Positions 54,343 through 64,000 of a stretch of DNA of 64,000 nt are shown here, in pieces. The stretch spans positions 1 to 64,000 of the forward strand of contig JHWU01000016.1 of NCBI GenBank assembly GCA_000622025.1. The letters are read 5' to 3'. Numbering within the stretch: position 1 is the stretch's first letter; each line of letters begins with the position of its first letter. A program made the translations under genes and the position numbers. The notes beneath the pieces were generated by a model. That model saw nothing but the letters and a program-made list of their open reading frames with translations. It had not been told where the DNA came from and searched no databases. This stretch comes from Lachnospiraceae bacterium AD3010 (GTDB lineage: Bacteria; Bacillota; Clostridia; Lachnospirales; Lachnospiraceae).

Positions 54343-56868
54343 TCAGGCTATTTCAGTAACCCTGTAGTCCTGAGCCTCCACAGCGTTCTTTAAAATTCCA
54401 TCGGAAATATCCCGGCTTAAAGTAACCACTGCCCTGTTTTTTTCATGGCTCACATCCGCAGATTCGACACCCTCTATACCTTCGAGTGCGGTTTTCACGG
54501 TGTTTTCGCAGTGCTCACACATCATGCCTTCAATAAGCAGGGTTTTCTCCGCCAGGGTCTCCTCTCCGGCGGAAACTGTGACTATCGGGGCGGTCTCAGT
54601 CACTTCACCGCTCTTTTCGTATATATTTATCAGATTGAGTCTCAGTGCATTTGTCACCACAAAAAAGCTGGAAAGGCTCATTGCTGCGGCGGCAAACATC
54701 GGATTAAGCTGCCAGCCTGTGAGTGGGATAAATACCCCCGCTGCAAGAGGGATCCCTATCACATTGTAGAAAAATGCCCAGAAAAGATTCTGATGGATGT
54801 TCCGTAGTGTACTCCGGCTCAAACGTATCGCTGCCGGGACATCCGAAAGCCTGCTCTTCATAAGTACGATATCCGCAGCATCTATAGCCACATCCGCCCC
54901 CGCACCGATGGCGATCCCGATATCTGCCCGTGTAAGTGCCGGAGCATCATTGATCCCGTCACCAACCATTATGGTCTTTCCGCTTTCCATAAGGCTTCGG
55001 ATCTCTCTCTCCTTTCCGTCAGGAAGAACCCCTGCAATGACCTGATCCACACCGGCCTTTGATCCTATGGCTCTGGCAGTCCGTTCATTATCACCGGTCA
55101 GCATGACTACCTTAAGTCCAAGCTCCTTAAGCTCCCTAATTGCCATCGGACTGTCTTCCTTTATGACATCCGAAACCGCAATGATCCCCAGAAGCTTATC
55201 ATCTTCGGTAAAGAATAGCGGGGTCTTCCCCTCTTCCGATAGGTCGGCAGCCTGTTTCTCTGTTTCCGGAGAGACAGACGAAGAGGAAGCGATGAAATTA
55301 AGATTCCCGCCGGAAAGCTTCTTTCCGTTAAGATACGCGCTCAGTCCGTTTCCGGGAACTACCCTGAAATCCTGTACTTCTTCTGCCTTTATTCCTTCCT
55401 CCTCTGCTCTTTTTAATATTGCTTTTGAAAGCGGATGCTCGCTCTTCCCTTCAAGAGCCGCAGCAAGACTCAAAAGCTTATTTTCGGAGCACTCCCCGAA
55501 AGGAATGATATCGGTTACCTCAGGTGTCCCTGCCGTGATGGTGCCTGTCTTATCAAGGACCACGATCTTTGCTTTTCCGGTCTCTTCCAGTGAAACCGCA
55601 GTCTTAAAGAGTATACCGTTCCTGGCTCCTACTCCGTTTCCCACCATTATGGCGACAGGAGTGGCAAGCCCCAGCGCACAGGGACAGCTTATAACAAGAA
55701 CAGCCACTGCCCTGGTAAGAGCATTTCCCGCTGTTTCTCCGAGAAGGAGCCATACCGCAAAGGTGATAAGGGATATAGTGATAACTACGGGAACAAATAC
55801 CCCCGAGACCCTGTCAGCGATCTTTGCAATGGGAGCCTTTGTTGCTGCAGCATCACTTACCATCTGAATGATCCTTGAAAGAGTCGTATCCTCTCCGACT
55901 CTCAAAGCCCGGCATTTTAAGAAACCCGACTCATTGGTGGTCGCCGCTGAGACCCTGTCTCCCTCTGCCTTGTCAACGGGAATGCTTTCCCCCGTAAGTG
56001 CCGACTCATTAACGGCGCTGCTTCCCTCTATGACAACACCGTCCACCGGTATATTCTCTCCCGGCCGCAGGGTGAAGATATCCCCCTCAATGACCTCCTC
56101 GACCGGAACAACACTTTCCTCTCCGTTCCTTATCACGGTAGCAGTCTGCGGGGCAAGCCGCATCAAGCCCTTAAGGGCATCCGTTGTCCGGCCCTTTGAC
56201 CTTGCTTCCAGCATCTTTCCGACAGTTATTAAGGTCAGTATCATAGCCGCGGACTCAAAGTAAAAGTCCATCATATACGCCGTAACCGCTTCACTGTTGC
56301 CGTCAGCAGCCGCGCGTGTCATGGCAAACAGCACATAGAGGCTCCAGAGGAAGGACGCCGACGATCCTAGGGCTACCAGCGCATCCATATTGGGTGCTCC
56401 ATGTATCAGACTCTTAAACCCGCTTATAAAAAACTTCTGGTTTATGACCATGATGATCCCCGTAAGCAGAAGCTCGGTTAATCCCATGGCTATATGGTTA
56501 TCATCAAAAAAGCGGGGAAGAGGCCATCCCCACATCATATGTCCCATAGACAGATACATAAGAGGCAGAAGTATGATAAGAGAAGCGATAAGTCTCCGTC
56601 TCAGAACCGGAGTTTCCCTGTCAAGCAGAGCATCCTCTTCCTCCCGGTGTTTTTCACTGTCCCCGGAGCTTCCCTTTGCTCTTGCTCCGTACCCGGCTTT
56701 TTCCACTGCAAGGATTATTTCCGCATCGTTAACATTTCCCTCCACCCCTAAGGAGTTTGTAAGGAGGCTGACTGAGCAGCTCTCAACTCCCGGTGTCGAG
56801 GAAACAGCCTTTTCAACGCGGGCAGCGCAGGCGGCGCAGCTCATTCCCGTAACGGAATACTGTTTCAT
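54343..56868 (-). CDS. copA: Copper-translocating P1B-type ATPase with HMA domains at both ends
   Basis: An 841-aa pump, expected to export Cu+. The N-terminal HMA domain has GMSCAACAAR (Cys11, Cys14). After the first four helices, the TGES loop (292-295), CPC in the ion path (395-397), DKTGT (439-443), SEHPL and GDGINDAPAL follow. A second HMA domain (GMMCEHCENTV) forms the last 65 residues, an arrangement common in Lachnospiraceae. The gene starts 30 bp after the adhesin stop, and no CsoR or CopY gene is adjacent. Confidence 0.93.
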   Translation of the reverse strand: MKQYSVTGMSCAACAARVEKAVSSTPGVESCSVSLLTNSLGVEGNVNDAEIILAVEKAGYGARAKGSSGDSEKHREEEDALLDRETPVLRRRLIASLIILLPLMYLSMGHMMWGWPLPRFFDDNHIAMGLTELLLTGIIMVINQKFFISGFKSLIHGAPNMDALVALGSSASFLWSLYVLFAMTRAAADGNSEAVTAYMMDFYFESAAMILTLITVGKMLEARSKGRTTDALKGLMRLAPQTATVIRNGEESVVPVEEVIEGDIFTLRPGENIPVDGVVIEGSSAVNESALTGESIPVDKAEGDRVSAATTNESGFLKCRALRVGEDTTLSRIIQMVSDAAATKAPIAKIADRVSGVFVPVVITISLITFAVWLLLGETAGNALTRAVAVLVISCPCALGLATPVAIMVGNGVGARNGILFKTAVSLEETGKAKIVVLDKTGTITAGTPEVTDIIPFGECSENKLLSLAAALEGKSEHPLSKAILKRAEEEGIKAEEVQDFRVVPGNGLSAYLNGKKLSGGNLNFIASSSSVSPETEKQAADLSEEGKTPLFFTEDDKLLGIIAVSDVIKEDSPMAIRELKELGLKVVMLTGDNERTARAIGSKAGVDQVIAGVLPDGKEREIRSLMESGKTIMVGDGINDAPALTRADIGIAIGAGADVAIDAADIVLMKSRLSDVPAAIRLSRSTLRNIHQNLFWAFFYNVIGIPLAAGVFIPLTGWQLNPMFAAAAMSLSSFFVVTNALRLNLINIYEKSGEVTETAPIVTVSAGEETLAEKTLLIEGMMCEHCENTVKTALEGIEGVESADVSHEKNRAVVTLSRDISDGILKNAVEAQDYRVTEIA

Positions 56869-56897
56869 CTTAATCTGATTATCCTCCGTTCCTCTTT

Positions 56898-59800
56898 TTA
56901 AGTCTGAGGTTGTTTTTTCTTTTTCACACGGTTTACGCTGACCGTACCCTCAAAATTACGCTTAAAGGTGATCACAAACGAATCAGGCGTGCGAACATAT
57001 GAGAAATCAGGGCGTATCGGTCTCATTCTGGTATCACTGTCCGTCACATATATCCTCCAGATATGATTTCCTCCAAGCCAGGTCTTGACACTTACCACAC
57101 TGTTGTCCGAAACCGTCCGCTTTAATATGGTCATGTCTTTTGTGGTCTTTTTTTCACCGCTTCTGTAAAATGCGGTCTGTTTTCTCCACTTTACTATGGC
57201 CCTGGCTGTTCCCGCCTTACGATTCCTTCTGTAGGACATTTTATAATCATGCCAGTATCTGTAGGCTATTCCGTGGTAGATCACATAGCTCCCGCTTCCC
57301 ATTCCCGGGCGGAATCTCTTCCCGTTAAATACGTAAACCGGCGGATCAGTGGGGATATCGTCTTCTCTGGAGATCACCAGTACGTTGATCCCGTCAAGGG
57401 TGGTGTAGGTATTGCTCTTAGGATCCCAGCAAATGGTCACCGTTCCTCCTGCAGAATCCGGGAAATCCTCCTTATTCCCCGGTTCTACAGTAACCCTGCA
57501 GCTTGCAGAGAATACCTTATCATTGGTCTCACCGGGATCGGTAGCGGTGACGGTGATAACAGCCTGTCCGGGCTTTACTCCGCTGACCTTTCCTCCGGCA
57601 TCAACCGTGGCAACCTCAGGATTGTCTGTTTTCCAGGTAACGGACTTATCCGTTGCGTTCTCCGGGTCAATGATGGCTGTGAGCTGAGCGTATTCCTTTG
57701 TTTTAACAGTCATCTCGCTCTTATCAAGCCGTATTCCCCTTACAAATATCGTCTTCGTCCAATGTGCGTAGAGAGTGGTATCCTTCGTTATCCTGACTGT
57801 ATCGGGATTCCTGATAAGCTCTCCACTGCCGTCCTCAGGTGAAGTATACCAGCCGATAAAGGTAAATACCCGGTCTGTCCACCAGGGAGCGGGAAGTCCG
57901 GAATAATCACCGTCATAGGTGACCTCAAGCTCCTCTATATCACAGTTTGCCCCGTCACCGTTTGCGCTAAGGGTAAGCCTGTACTTATTCGGAGCCCAGT
58001 GGGCATACAGGGTATGGTCTTCAGTCCTTGTTACCCTTGTATCCGCCTCGATCCTGTTTCCGCCCTCACTCTCATCATACCATCCGGTGAAGCTGTAGCC
58101 GGTTTTTACGGGAGTCCCCACCGTAAGGAGCGCGGAATATGTGCCGTCATAGGATACTGTGATATGCCCGGCAGCGATTTTCTTTCCGCCGTTCACATCT
58201 ATGCTGACCTTATAATTCTTTGCCTTCCATCCGGCTTTCAGGGTCTTTGTTCCAATAAAGTCTGCATTCAGACGGTTATTCTTTATCTTTTTCTCTCCGT
58301 CAAACCAGCCGAGAAAATCATAACCTGTAAGGGAGGGAACTGGAAGGGTATAGCTTTCTCCGAAGGTTACGGTCATTTTTTCCTTTGACAGTATGGCCCT
58401 GCTGTCTGCTTTATCAAGCTTAAGGGTATAAGAATTTGCGATCCAGTGAGCGAAGTACTTTGTATTTTTTGTGATCTTTACCTTATCGCCGTTATTTACC
58501 CTTGTTCCACCCTCTGCTGCCGTAAACCAGCCGTCGAAGCTAAAGCCCCTTTTCTCCGGGGCACCGTTCCCGATGGATGGGAGATCCGCATATGTCTTAT
58601 CATATGTGACCCTTATCGATGCAGGCACAGCTTCCGTATCCCCTCCGTTTTTATCGAGAGTCACGCTGAATTCTTTTGCATTCCAATGTGCATAGAGGGT
58701 CTGATTATTTGTAATTGTAACCGTGGTTCCGGGCGTGATCAGGCTCCCGCCTGACTTTGAAGTATACCATCCTGCAAAATCATAACCGATTCTGGAAGGC
58801 GTCGGGAGATCCCCGTATGGTGAAGCATAGGCTACGGTCTTACTGTTAGTTGTCACCTTTCCTCCGTTTGGATCGAAGGTCACCGTATAGCTGTCCACAC
58901 CCCATTGGGCGTACAGGGTGTGTTGCCCTGCTGTTTTAACCACAGTAGTCTTTACTACCTTCTTTCCCCCGCTTGCCTTGGTATACCAGCCCTTAAAGGA
59001 ATGTCCGGTTCTGACAGGCGTCGGAAGATCACCGTAAGCAGAATCAAAGGTAACGTTCTTACTGTTTGTTGCTACCGTACCGTCGTTTGCATTGAAAAGA
59101 ACTACATATTGCCTTGCTGTCCAATGTGCGTAGAAGGTGCTGTCTTTTGTAAGCTTTACCGTATCTGTTCCTGACCCGGCATCCCCCATCTTATTCCCGT
59201 CGGTCTTCCTATCATACCAGCCGTTAAAGCTATATCCGGTTCTTTTGGGTTCAGGCAGAGCTCCGTACCCGCTGTTATAAGTGAAATATCTACTGCTTTC
59301 GGAAAGACCGTTGACGGTATCGCTGCAGTTCTTGTCAAATGTCACCTTAAAGTTCGCATATTCAAGCTTAAAATCTTTTGTGACAGTACCTTCGTAATTT
59401 CCGCTGTCCTTCCCCGTTATGGTTATAGTCCCCTTGTGGTTTGCAGGATCATTCGAACAGGTGTATGTGAAATTGGAGACAAAGCCGGCATCGCCGTTCT
59501 CCCCCGCTTTCTTTGTATAGGAGTTATTTCCTGCATCCACCCTGACTCCGGGCTCAATGTCGGTACCCTTATAATAAAATACATCACTGTCACTTATGGG
59601 ATTCGTACTGTTTCCGCTGAGAACAGTGATCTGAATGTAGTTCGGATCCGTAGGATCATCACTTATGCTCTTTCGTCCGATCGTGAAGGTCTGATCCTTA
59701 CTGTCCTTATAATTCCCCTTCCCCGTAACGGTCACTGTGGCCGTCCCGGCATTAACATTATTCGAAGAAACAAGGGTATAATCACGATCCTTTACAAGAA

Positions 59801-62552
59801 TGTTGTCTCCATCCTTCACTGTCACGACGGGTTCCTTTGCAGTACCGTCGTAGGTGAAAGAAGCAGGTGAAAGCTGCAGTGTTATGTCATCAGAGTTAAA
59901 GGATTTAGGAGTGATGTCAAAATGCTTTATTATGGTGCCCTCATATGAGCCCTTTCCGGTAATGATGACCTTTGCCTTTTGGGTTGCTGACGTAACATTT
60001 ATGTTGTCTTCATAGACGACAGTGTAGTCGCTTCCCTTTGTAAGAACCTGATTTCCGGGATTTTCCTTATCTCTTCCGGGATCAAGGATGGTGACCTGAG
60101 GTTCTTTGGCGCTGCCGTCATACACGAAGGATGCCGGTGTAAGGGTTATACTGATCGTGTAGTCACTGCCGTCATTGTAGCTTATGCTCTTCTTCCCGAT
60201 CTTATACGTCTTTGTAACCGTTCCGAAGTATCCGTTCTTTCCGCTTATGATGACTGTCTTTGTCCCTTCACTTGTTTTATCGTCCGGATAGGAAACATCA
60301 AAATAGGCATCGGTAATAGAGCTGTTTTTTACTCTGACCTCGGGAACGTGAGGATTTCCATCGTGTGCGAAGACAGCCGGACAAAGCTCGAAAACATCCG
60401 GCAGCGCACTGTTTCCTATTGTAAATTCCCAGGATGGATCGGAAAGAGCCGAAGCTTCTTTATACTTTCCGTATTCTGCTGCATTTATACTGACCTTATA
60501 AGTACCTACCGCTTCAGGAGCACCGGTTAATACCGTTCCATCCGCCTTTTTCGAATAAACTATGCTGATTTTATTGATATCGTAATCAACACCAGCTTTC
60601 AAAGTAAATGAAGCATGGTGTGGCGATCCTGTATATTCAAGACTTGCAGGAGGATGAAATTCAAAAAAAGCTGCAGAAAGCTCGGTATCACCTCTCCAGT
60701 TGGCTGAAAAAGTAATGTCACCTGTTTTTGTTCCCTGCGGGATATTAACATTCTCCGTTAAAACAGGGCTGCTCTGTCCGGCCCAGGTCCATCCCGCAAA
60801 GCTGTAGCCGTCACGCGTGGGATCAGCAAGACCGGAAAACGAAATATCCGTTTCCACGTTGTAAATGTCGGGAGCATTAGCCTTATCAATCCAGCTTCCA
60901 TTATTCAGACTGTAGCTGATATCATAATTTATCAGGCTGTATTTTGCGTATAGTATATGGTTTTGAGTAACCTGATCATTTGAGAAATCCCAGGGATCTC
61001 CGGACAGATCTTCATTAGCGTACCAGCCCGTTATGGTATATCCGTCGCGGGAATATGAAGGTTCAGGAATGGTAGACCCGGGATCGATATTTTCGATCTT
61101 TAACGAATCAATATTCTCTCCCTTGAAATTGAAGCTCACAGTATATCTTTCACTGGGTTCAACCTGAAAGCTGCTCTCCTCAAAAACAAGATTATAGTTG
61201 GATGCCTTAAATGAGTTATTATCTGTAAGCTCCAGAGTGCCCTGTTCTATTGTATAAGTACCATAGGGAGATGAGGATGAATAGGGACAGGCCACCTGTC
61301 CGGAAAATAAAGGAACTTCTCCATCCGCCAGATCTGACTGGACATATTCCAGTTCATATTGAGGCACGGGGCTTCCCTGGATTATAGTCCCGATATCCTG
61401 CACTCCGACATGGAGATCCCGCTTTTTTATATTGAAGGATACGGAATTCTCCCCTCTGTAAGGATCCTTACCCTCCAGATGGATATAGTAAACACCTGCA
61501 TCTTTATACTGTCTACCAGATTCGGGCGGATCTTCGGTATAGTTTTCCGGGTCGAGAGTATTTCCTCCGATTTTAACGGTTACCTGAGGTGTATGCTCTG
61601 TTCCGTCATAATCCGTTTCCGCTTCATCAAGCTCCAGCTCCGCATCTTTAAGATCGGATGAGGTGATCGTAAAACGCCATTCTGAGCTTGTAATATTCTC
61701 GTTTGGTTTGAAATATCTGTATCCCGAAGCATAAAGACGCACCTGATAAATCCCGTTTTCACTGGGAGCGTCATAAAACCAGGATGACGGGGCTTCATCA
61801 CTGTCCGGGTCATCAACCCTGCCGTAGGAGATACGGATATACCCGTTATATGTACAGTTTTCGTCTTCATAGTATGGATGTTCCTTTATCTCCGCCTCAT
61901 ACCGTTGACCGTTAATAGACACCGACTTTGATAGTTCCCCGTCAATACCTTTGAGGCCAAGCTTGAATGAAGACGTGGTCAGGGATATATTTTGTTCTAT
62001 ATTTGATTTATAAACAACCTGTGATACAGATTCATACTGAGGCTCATCTCCATCCCCTTTATCAATAAGCCTGACAACCTTAAAATAATGATCGGCATTA
62101 ATATCCTGAACATTCACACTTTTAGAGGTAGCAGTCACATCCCCTGGCACGGCACTGAACCCGCTGTCATATGAATCCGACATATATACTCTGTATCCCT
62201 TTGTTTCATATTCATCATTTTGAACAGCGTCCCAGGTAAGACGGATGCGAAGTCCTATAAAATCAGGATCTGAATGAAGATTTACGATACAGCTAAGATT
62301 TTCATTGTATTCATAATCGTCGATAGGATCTCCGCTATTCCCCAGCAAGGGTAATTCCCCCCGGTCATTTAAGGTTTTCCCTGCAGTAAATTCAGGATCG
62401 GAAAAATCATTGCTTTCATCTCTTACATCTTTATCCAGTTCCACAGCAAAAGAAGGCGTAGCAAAAACAATCGCAAGCGCCAGAATATATGCAATCAACC
62501 TTTTCAGGCGGAGGTATCTAGTTCTGCACTTATGAAAAAATGAATTGTTCAT
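56898..62552 (-). CDS. Giant secreted InlB-repeat / Ig-like repeat protein
   Basis: About 1884 aa from the ATG at 62552 (MNNSFFHKCRTRYLRLKRLI), followed by a signal helix ending ATPSFA; a TTG at 62612 gives a longer, poorer start, and neither has a clear ribosome site. Order: an Fn3-like region, MBG/Ig-like modules (FVYDGSAKEPQVTI, FTYDGTAKEPVVTV), two early and then seven tandem InlB B-type repeats (each ending in TLYAHW or alike, with GYxFxGWY), a BIG_2 domain (VRGIRLDKSEMTVKTKEYAQ) and a 190-aa tail. No LPXTG. It is likely a secreted adhesin or matrix protein. Confidence 0.82.
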   Translation of the reverse strand: MNNSFFHKCRTRYLRLKRLIAYILALAIVFATPSFAVELDKDVRDESNDFSDPEFTAGKTLNDRGELPLLGNSGDPIDDYEYNENLSCIVNLHSDPDFIGLRIRLTWDAVQNDEYETKGYRVYMSDSYDSGFSAVPGDVTATSKSVNVQDINADHYFKVVRLIDKGDGDEPQYESVSQVVYKSNIEQNISLTTSSFKLGLKGIDGELSKSVSINGQRYEAEIKEHPYYEDENCTYNGYIRISYGRVDDPDSDEAPSSWFYDAPSENGIYQVRLYASGYRYFKPNENITSSEWRFTITSSDLKDAELELDEAETDYDGTEHTPQVTVKIGGNTLDPENYTEDPPESGRQYKDAGVYYIHLEGKDPYRGENSVSFNIKKRDLHVGVQDIGTIIQGSPVPQYELEYVQSDLADGEVPLFSGQVACPYSSSSPYGTYTIEQGTLELTDNNSFKASNYNLVFEESSFQVEPSERYTVSFNFKGENIDSLKIENIDPGSTIPEPSYSRDGYTITGWYANEDLSGDPWDFSNDQVTQNHILYAKYSLINYDISYSLNNGSWIDKANAPDIYNVETDISFSGLADPTRDGYSFAGWTWAGQSSPVLTENVNIPQGTKTGDITFSANWRGDTELSAAFFEFHPPASLEYTGSPHHASFTLKAGVDYDINKISIVYSKKADGTVLTGAPEAVGTYKVSINAAEYGKYKEASALSDPSWEFTIGNSALPDVFELCPAVFAHDGNPHVPEVRVKNSSITDAYFDVSYPDDKTSEGTKTVIISGKNGYFGTVTKTYKIGKKSISYNDGSDYTISITLTPASFVYDGSAKEPQVTILDPGRDKENPGNQVLTKGSDYTVVYEDNINVTSATQKAKVIITGKGSYEGTIIKHFDITPKSFNSDDITLQLSPASFTYDGTAKEPVVTVKDGDNILVKDRDYTLVSSNNVNAGTATVTVTGKGNYKDSKDQTFTIGRKSISDDPTDPNYIQITVLSGNSTNPISDSDVFYYKGTDIEPGVRVDAGNNSYTKKAGENGDAGFVSNFTYTCSNDPANHKGTITITGKDSGNYEGTVTKDFKLEYANFKVTFDKNCSDTVNGLSESSRYFTYNSGYGALPEPKRTGYSFNGWYDRKTDGNKMGDAGSGTDTVKLTKDSTFYAHWTARQYVVLFNANDGTVATNSKNVTFDSAYGDLPTPVRTGHSFKGWYTKASGGKKVVKTTVVKTAGQHTLYAQWGVDSYTVTFDPNGGKVTTNSKTVAYASPYGDLPTPSRIGYDFAGWYTSKSGGSLITPGTTVTITNNQTLYAHWNAKEFSVTLDKNGGDTEAVPASIRVTYDKTYADLPSIGNGAPEKRGFSFDGWFTAAEGGTRVNNGDKVKITKNTKYFAHWIANSYTLKLDKADSRAILSKEKMTVTFGESYTLPVPSLTGYDFLGWFDGEKKIKNNRLNADFIGTKTLKAGWKAKNYKVSIDVNGGKKIAAGHITVSYDGTYSALLTVGTPVKTGYSFTGWYDESEGGNRIEADTRVTRTEDHTLYAHWAPNKYRLTLSANGDGANCDIEELEVTYDGDYSGLPAPWWTDRVFTFIGWYTSPEDGSGELIRNPDTVRITKDTTLYAHWTKTIFVRGIRLDKSEMTVKTKEYAQLTAIIDPENATDKSVTWKTDNPEVATVDAGGKVSGVKPGQAVITVTATDPGETNDKVFSASCRVTVEPGNKEDFPDSAGGTVTICWDPKSNTYTTLDGINVLVISREDDIPTDPPVYVFNGKRFRPGMGSGSYVIYHGIAYRYWHDYKMSYRRNRKAGTARAIVKWRKQTAFYRSGEKKTTKDMTILKRTVSDNSVVSVKTWLGGNHIWRIYVTDSDTRMRPIRPDFSYVRTPDSFVITFKRNFEGTVSVNRVKKKKQPQT

Positions 62553-62627
62553 AATTATATTTTGGCTGGAAGCCGTTATTTTTAAACAAAAAAAAAGCAA
62601 CCCGCTCCCCAAACCACTTCATTGTAA

Positions 62628-62660
62628 TTAAAAGCAGGGTTTTTGTAAATTCCCTGCCTT
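62628..62660 (-). terminator. Terminator of the flagellin gene
   Basis: GCAGGG, an 12-nt loop, CCCTGC and then TTTTAATT on the minus strand, about 45 bp after the flagellin stop. Confidence 0.6.
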
Positions 62661-62701
62661 TATTGAACGGATAAAAATACAATATTGATACCGATGACTT
62701 A

Positions 62702-64000
62702 TCATCCCAGGAGCTGCAGAACCGATTCGGGCTGCTTTGACGCCTGGGCCAGCATGGCCTGTCCTGCCTGCTGTAAAATACTCTCTCTTGAGTACTTAAC
62801 CATTTCGGCAGCCATATCTGTATCCCTGATCTTTGACTCTGCCGCCTGGGTATTTTCAGATGTGTTGTCGTTTATCTTTATGGAGTGCTCAAGCCTGTTC
62901 TGCTGCGCTCCGAATATAGAACGGGTGTCGGAAACGATCTTAATGGCGTCCCCTATCTCATCAATGGCATATCTTGCATGCTCTATGGTATCCGTGGACG
63001 TTCCCTTTATCCCGATTATTGCATTATTGAGGCCGCTCCACTCAAGGTTTATGTGATTCGGGTTTTTTGCACTGACCTGAATGGGAAGCTGCTTCGGAGG
63101 ACGGTTGATCATAAGGTTTTCAAGTTTAATATGATTGTTTATATTTCCTGCAGATCTGGCATTCTCTTCAGCACTGAAGTCACAGTAGGCATAGTCGGTT
63201 GTCTTAAAACTGAAGCTGATAATAGAATTCGTAAGATCGCTTTCATTTTCCAGCAGCTGTTCGCCTGAATCCCTGACTGTAAGACTTCCGACCATATCAC
63301 TTCCGGACTTTAACTGGATGTTATCATTTGCTTCTGAAATAACATAGGTTTCGGTTGCTCCCACCTGCTGTGCCGTACGGGGGACGGACGTATTTCCCTG
63401 CTTTTCCTGAAGCTTTGAGGGATCTATTCCTGAGGCAATCCATTCATCGTAGGTATGTCCCTCACCGCCGTAAGAGCTGTAAGTGTATATGGTCTGATCC
63501 GTAATCTGTTCCATATGCTTAACGGTATCGACATAATAATCAAAATTATTACCTTGTTTTGTGTCAAGCGTAGCATTTTTGAATGACCCGTCGTATGTAT
63601 AGTAAGCTTCATTTACGGTTTCTTTGGTACTGGTCCAGGTAGATCTCCTTGTCTGGTTGGTAGTGGTTTTTTTCGAAAGATAATATTTATCGTCATCGCC
63701 CTTCACATAAACATCTTCATCTGTTTGAGATACAATAACGGGATCATAAGTTTTTTTACCCATTTCCGGCCACTCTGTAGATGACTTTTCCCCCACAGTA
63801 ACCAAAGTCCGTGTCACTGTTCCGGAGAGCACATCATTGGCATTATCAAAGGATCTCCCGACTCTCCTCTGTATCTCATACGAAGCATCCTTTCCGTTAA
63901 GTAGAGCTCCGGATGCACTGAAGCTTACGCTGGGAGCGGTTCTTCCCGCGCTTACAGTCGCCTTCACATCATTATTATACTTAATCGGTGCGGTGAAAGA
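62702..64000 (-). CDS. Flagellin, 5' part beyond window
   Basis: 433 C-terminal residues are visible; the frame stays open to the window end. The last about 110 residues are the conserved D0/D1 flagellin C-terminus: SGLNNAIIGIKGTSTDTIEH, SDTRSIFGAQQNRLEHSIKI, DTDMAAEMVKYSRESILQQA, GQAMLAQASKQPESVLQLLG. The rest is the variable outer domain with Thr/Ser/Asn-rich beta segments. It forms the flagellar filament, exported by the type III flagellar system. The whole gene must be over 550 aa, larger than the about 270-aa minimal flagellins of many Clostridia. Confidence 0.93.
   Translation of the reverse strand, partial: SFTAPIKYNNDVKATVSAGRTAPSVSFSASGALLNGKDASYEIQRRVGRSFDNANDVLSGTVTRTLVTVGEKSSTEWPEMGKKTYDPVIVSQTDEDVYVKGDDDKYYLSKKTTTNQTRRSTWTSTKETVNEAYYTYDGSFKNATLDTKQGNNFDYYVDTVKHMEQITDQTIYTYSSYGGEGHTYDEWIASGIDPSKLQEKQGNTSVPRTAQQVGATETYVISEANDNIQLKSGSDMVGSLTVRDSGEQLLENESDLTNSIISFSFKTTDYAYCDFSAEENARSAGNINNHIKLENLMINRPPKQLPIQVSAKNPNHINLEWSGLNNAIIGIKGTSTDTIEHARYAIDEIGDAIKIVSDTRSIFGAQQNRLEHSIKINDNTSENTQAAESKIRDTDMAAEMVKYSRESILQQAGQAMLAQASKQPESVLQLLG

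Noticed and set aside
54868-55867. Long plus-strand open frames across copA
   Set aside because: Ser/Pro-rich shadow frames of a well-supported P-type ATPase gene on the other strand.

Overview
The window looks like a chromosomal segment of a motile, anaerobic, low-to-moderate G+C Bacillota of the Lachnospiraceae (Clostridia) type. Support comes from a full-length FGAM synthase of the large single-chain clostridial form, a DUF3798-type lipoprotein ABC cassette, a DUF5688-like protein, a flagellin gene, strong AGGAGG ribosome sites, and an mraZ-led division cluster. Assignments to families are from recognition of motifs; no database search was possible. Almost everything is transcribed from the minus strand. 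The main plus-strand items are one phosphoribosyltransferase gene and tRNA-Leu.

Layout. (1) 1-9.6 kb: a REP-associated tyrosine transposase (running off the left edge) overlaps the 3' end of a UvrD-type helicase gene. Upstream of these lie gltX, an NlpC/P60-type and a transglutaminase-type envelope protein, and tex. (2) 9.6-17 kb: a dicarboxylate/amino-acid:cation symporter with an unusual cytosolic N-terminal domain. Next is an 880-bp non-coding stretch with tRNA-Leu(AAG), nested hairpins and repeated copies of the tRNA 3' end, then a three-gene MacAB-like efflux operon with its own promoter and a palindromic operator. (3) 17-25.5 kb: a seven-gene run comprising a DUF3798 lipoprotein (frameshifted by a 14-bp tandem duplication), a sugar/nucleoside-type ABC ATPase, two permeases, a small DUF6672-like protein, a secreted InlB-repeat protein and a CBS-DRTGG inorganic pyrophosphatase. 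(4) 25.5-32 kb: a divergent phosphoribosyltransferase, an AT-rich unknown gene next to 23-bp repeats, gdhA with a candidate attenuator leader, an SH3-domain protein, tRNA-Arg(CCG), a MITE-like foldback and a DUF5688-like gene. (5) 32-46 kb: efp, aroQ, aroK, aroE, a YqeG-type phosphatase, nrdR, and a division/wall cluster read mraZ-rsmH-ftsL-ftsI-mraY-murD-ftsW-ftsQ-ftsZ, with a clear MraZ box. (6) 46-64 kb: purL, two unrecognised genes (one with a cyclic-nucleotide-binding-like domain), an NhaC antiporter, tRNA-Trp, a copper P-type ATPase, a giant InlB-repeat/Ig-like secreted protein, and the 3' part of a flagellin gene.

The best candidates for something new are: the 14-bp duplication that switches off the ABC binding protein and could revert by slippage; the gdhA leader, where the only visible promoter lies upstream of a terminator-like hairpin that abuts the ribosome site; the symporter fused to a degenerate GHKL/RsbW-like domain; the uncharacterised 699-aa/150-aa gene pair; and the palindromic repeat families that coexist with a resident RAYT transposase.
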